A stretch of 8,257 bases of DNA from CAYWNK01 sp047639615. Lineage in GTDB: Bacteria; Planctomycetota; UBA1135; GCA-002686595. The notes beneath the pieces were generated by a model. It ran no database searches, was not told where the DNA came from, and worked only from the letters and a program-made list of their open reading frames with translations. The translations under genes and the position numbers were made by a program. Positions 6,569 to 8,257 of this stretch are shown piece after piece. The stretch covers positions 1 through 8,257 of the forward strand of contig JBLIOL010000256.1 in NCBI GenBank assembly GCA_047639615.1, read 5' to 3'. Position 1 is the first letter of the stretch. The number at the start of each line of letters is the position of its first letter.

Positions 6569-8257
6569 CGGCCGACCCCCTCAAGCACATCGTCTTCGGA
6601 CTGCGCCATCTCCTCCACGGAGGGGCAGGTGCAGATCAGGTGCTTGTCGCCATAGCCGTTGTCGATGCGACCGACCGCGGGCCAGAACTTGTGCTCGCGC
6701 ACCCAAGCGGCAGGCCAGGCGGCCTGCTCACGGGTATAGGCATGCTCCCAGTCAACCGCGCCAACGCTGACCGCCGTGTGGGGCGCATTAACCAAAGGGT
6801 TGTCCTCGCGCGGCATGGCGCCCGACTCGACCTCGGCAATCTCGGCACGGATCGAGATCAGGGCATCCACCAAGCGGTCCAGCTCGGGCTTCGACTCGGA
6901 CTCCGTGGGCTCGATCATGAGCGTGCCCGTGACCGGGAAGGACAGGGTCGGGGAGTGGAAACCGTAGTCCATCAAGCGCTTGGCCACGTCTTCCGCTTGG
7001 ATGCCGGCGCTCTTCTCGAAGGGCCGCAGATCCATGATGAACTCGTGCCCCACGCGACCGCGGGCGCCGCGGAAGAGCACGTCGAAGTGACCTTCCAAGC
7101 GCTTGGCCATGTAGTTGGCAGCGAGCATGGCCACGCGCGTGGCGTGGGTCAGCCCCTCGGCGCCCATGAGTGCGATGTAGACCCAAGAGATGGGCAAGAT
7201 CGAAGGGCTGCCCCAGGGCGCAGCCGAAACGGCGCCGATGGCCATGTCACCGCCGGTGCTCACCACCGAATGCCCCGGTAGGAAAGGCGCCAGGTGCTCG
7301 CCTACGCCGATCGGTCCCATGCCCGGCCCCCCGCCGCCGTGCGGGATACAGAAGGTCTTGTGCAGGTTCAGGTGGCACACGTCCGGGCCGAAGTCGCCCG
7401 GTCGGCAGAGGCCCACCTGGGCGTTCATGTTGGCGCCATCCATGTAGACCTGACCGCCGAAGCGGTGAACGATCTCACAGATCTCCACGATGGCTTCCTC
7501 GAACACCCCGTGGGTGGACGGGTAAGTGATCATGATCGCGGAGAGCTTGTCCGCGTGCTTCTCAGCCTTAGCTGCCAAGTCGGCCACGTCCACATTGCCC
7601 GCGGTGTCGCAAGCGACAGCCACCACCTTCATGCCAGTCATCACGGCGCTGGCCGGATTGGTGCCGTGGGCGGAGGTCGGGATCAAGCACACATCGCGAT
7701 GGTGGTCGCCACGCTGGCGGTGGTACTCGCGAATCACGAGCATGCCCGCGTACTCACCTTGGGAGCCGGCGTTGGGCTGCAGGGAGACCGCGTGAAAGCC
7801 GGTGATCTCGCACAGCATGCTCTCGAGGCTGGTCAGCAGCTCGGTGTAGCCGGCGGTCTGCTCGCTGGGTGCGAAGGGGTGCATGCCACCAAACTCGCGC
7901 CAAGTCACGGGCAGCATCTCGGAGGTGCCATTGAGCTTCATGGTGCATGAGCCCAGGGCGATCATCGAGGTGGTCAGCGAGAGGTCGCGCGAGGAGAGCT
8001 TGTGCAGGTAGCGCAGCATCTCGTGCTCGGAGCGATGCGTGTTGAAGACCGGGTGCTCCAGGTAGGCGCTGGTGCGCTGCAAGGCGCCGCCGTAGGCCAC
8101 CGGCTCCGCCGGCAGGTGCCCGCTGAGATCGATAGCGCCCGCGCCGCAGGCCGCCAGGATCGCCAACATGTGCTCGGGGGTGGTGGTCTCGTCCAGAGAG
8201 ATGCCCACGCGCGAATCGTCGATGTGGCGCAGGTTGCAGCCCTTGGCGTTGGCCGCC
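6565..8257 (-). CDS. gcvP: glycine dehydrogenase (decarboxylating), P-protein, C-terminal part; cut by window edge
   Basis: P-protein of the glycine cleavage system: a PLP enzyme that decarboxylates glycine and loads the aminomethyl group on lipoylated H-protein (GcvH), feeding one-carbon units to folate through GcvT. About 563 residues are visible and the frame stays open to the right edge, where it reads AKGCNLRHIDDSRVGISLDE. That is the linker expected inside the long single-chain form (about 950 residues), so the apparent GTG start at 8208 is an internal valine and not a start. Motifs seen: ALGSCTMKLN, PNAGSQGEYAG, PTSAHGTNPASA, VYMDGANMNAQVG and the PLP-lysine motif HLNLHKTF, with the Schiff-base lysine codon at 7357-7359, then the glycine-rich HGGGGPGMGPIGV. 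The C-terminus is complete and ends at TGA. The missing N-terminal part of about 390 residues lies beyond 8257, as would any glycine riboswitch or gcvT/gcvH. The stop overlaps the next gene by four bases. Confidence 0.97.
   Translation of the reverse strand, partial: AANAKGCNLRHIDDSRVGISLDETTTPEHMLAILAACGAGAIDLSGHLPAEPVAYGGALQRTSAYLEHPVFNTHRSEHEMLRYLHKLSSRDLSLTTSMIALGSCTMKLNGTSEMLPVTWREFGGMHPFAPSEQTAGYTELLTSLESMLCEITGFHAVSLQPNAGSQGEYAGMLVIREYHRQRGDHHRDVCLIPTSAHGTNPASAVMTGMKVVAVACDTAGNVDVADLAAKAEKHADKLSAIMITYPSTHGVFEEAIVEICEIVHRFGGQVYMDGANMNAQVGLCRPGDFGPDVCHLNLHKTFCIPHGGGGPGMGPIGVGEHLAPFLPGHSVVSTGGDMAIGAVSAAPWGSPSILPISWVYIALMGAEGLTHATRVAMLAANYMAKRLEGHFDVLFRGARGRVGHEFIMDLRPFEKSAGIQAEDVAKRLMDYGFHSPTLSFPVTGTLMIEPTESESKPELDRLVDALISIRAEIAEVESGAMPREDNPLVNAPHTAVSVGAVDWEHAYTREQAAWPAAWVREHKFWPAVGRIDNGYGDKHLICTCPSVEEMAQSEDDVLEGVGR

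Noticed and set aside
6223..7950. Long plus-strand open frames (6223-7281 and 7294-7950) opposite gcvP and the acidic gene
   Set aside because: Low-complexity R/P/H/G-rich translations with no motifs, opposite clearly conserved GcvP sequence.
8206..8208. GTG as the start of a short, two-subunit-type GcvP (GcvPB)
   Set aside because: The frame continues upstream without a stop into residues typical of the long single-chain P-protein, so the codon is an internal valine.
1..8257. Search for mobile elements, tRNA genes, CRISPR repeats, toxin-antitoxin pairs or phage defence genes
   Set aside because: No recognisable transposase, integrase, cloverleaf, regularly spaced repeat or defence-type domain; all coding space is accounted for by the listed genes.

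Overview
The window reads as ordinary bacterial chromosome: dense, moderately high in GC (clearly above half G+C by eye), with short or negative gaps between genes and no transposase, integrase, tRNA, rRNA or CRISPR array that I could recognise. An OprO/P-type outer-membrane porin indicates a diderm, Gram-negative-type cell. The style of the porin, its exported partner and the long single-chain glycine dehydrogenase make me think of a marine Planctomycetota-like or proteobacterial genome, but that placement is an impression and not demonstrated.

Layout. Positions 1-111 hold the last 36 codons of a plus-strand gene. Everything else is on the minus strand, so it is described from high to low coordinates, the direction of transcription. 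Group A: the C-terminal 60% or so of gcvP (6565-8257, running off the right edge), a small unrecognised acidic protein (6086-6568) and a DinB-family protein (5577-6089). Both junctions are 4-base overlaps (ATGA and GTGA), so these three are very probably one translationally coupled transcript. A DUF819/YjcL-like membrane protein (4257-5543) follows after 33 bases and may be read with them. Then comes a 171-base gap, the only real intergenic space. Group B: an OprO/P-like porin (3081-4085), an exported protein with two FMN-binding-like halves that lack the usual flavin-attachment motif (2048-3070), and a membrane hybrid histidine kinase (118-2040). Gaps here are 10 and 7 bases. The kinase meets the plus-strand gene tail-to-tail with only 6 bases between stop codons.

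How the genes may work together. GcvP is the PLP-dependent, CO2-releasing subunit of the glycine cleavage system. Why an unknown acidic protein and a DinB-fold protein are locked behind it is unexplained. Group B puts an outer-membrane channel, a periplasmic protein and a sensor kinase in one unit, which suggests an envelope module for substrate or redox sensing. No phosphotransfer (HPt) protein or DNA-binding regulator is in the window, so its output is unknown. Group B is the best candidate here for something undescribed, but it is a modest one.
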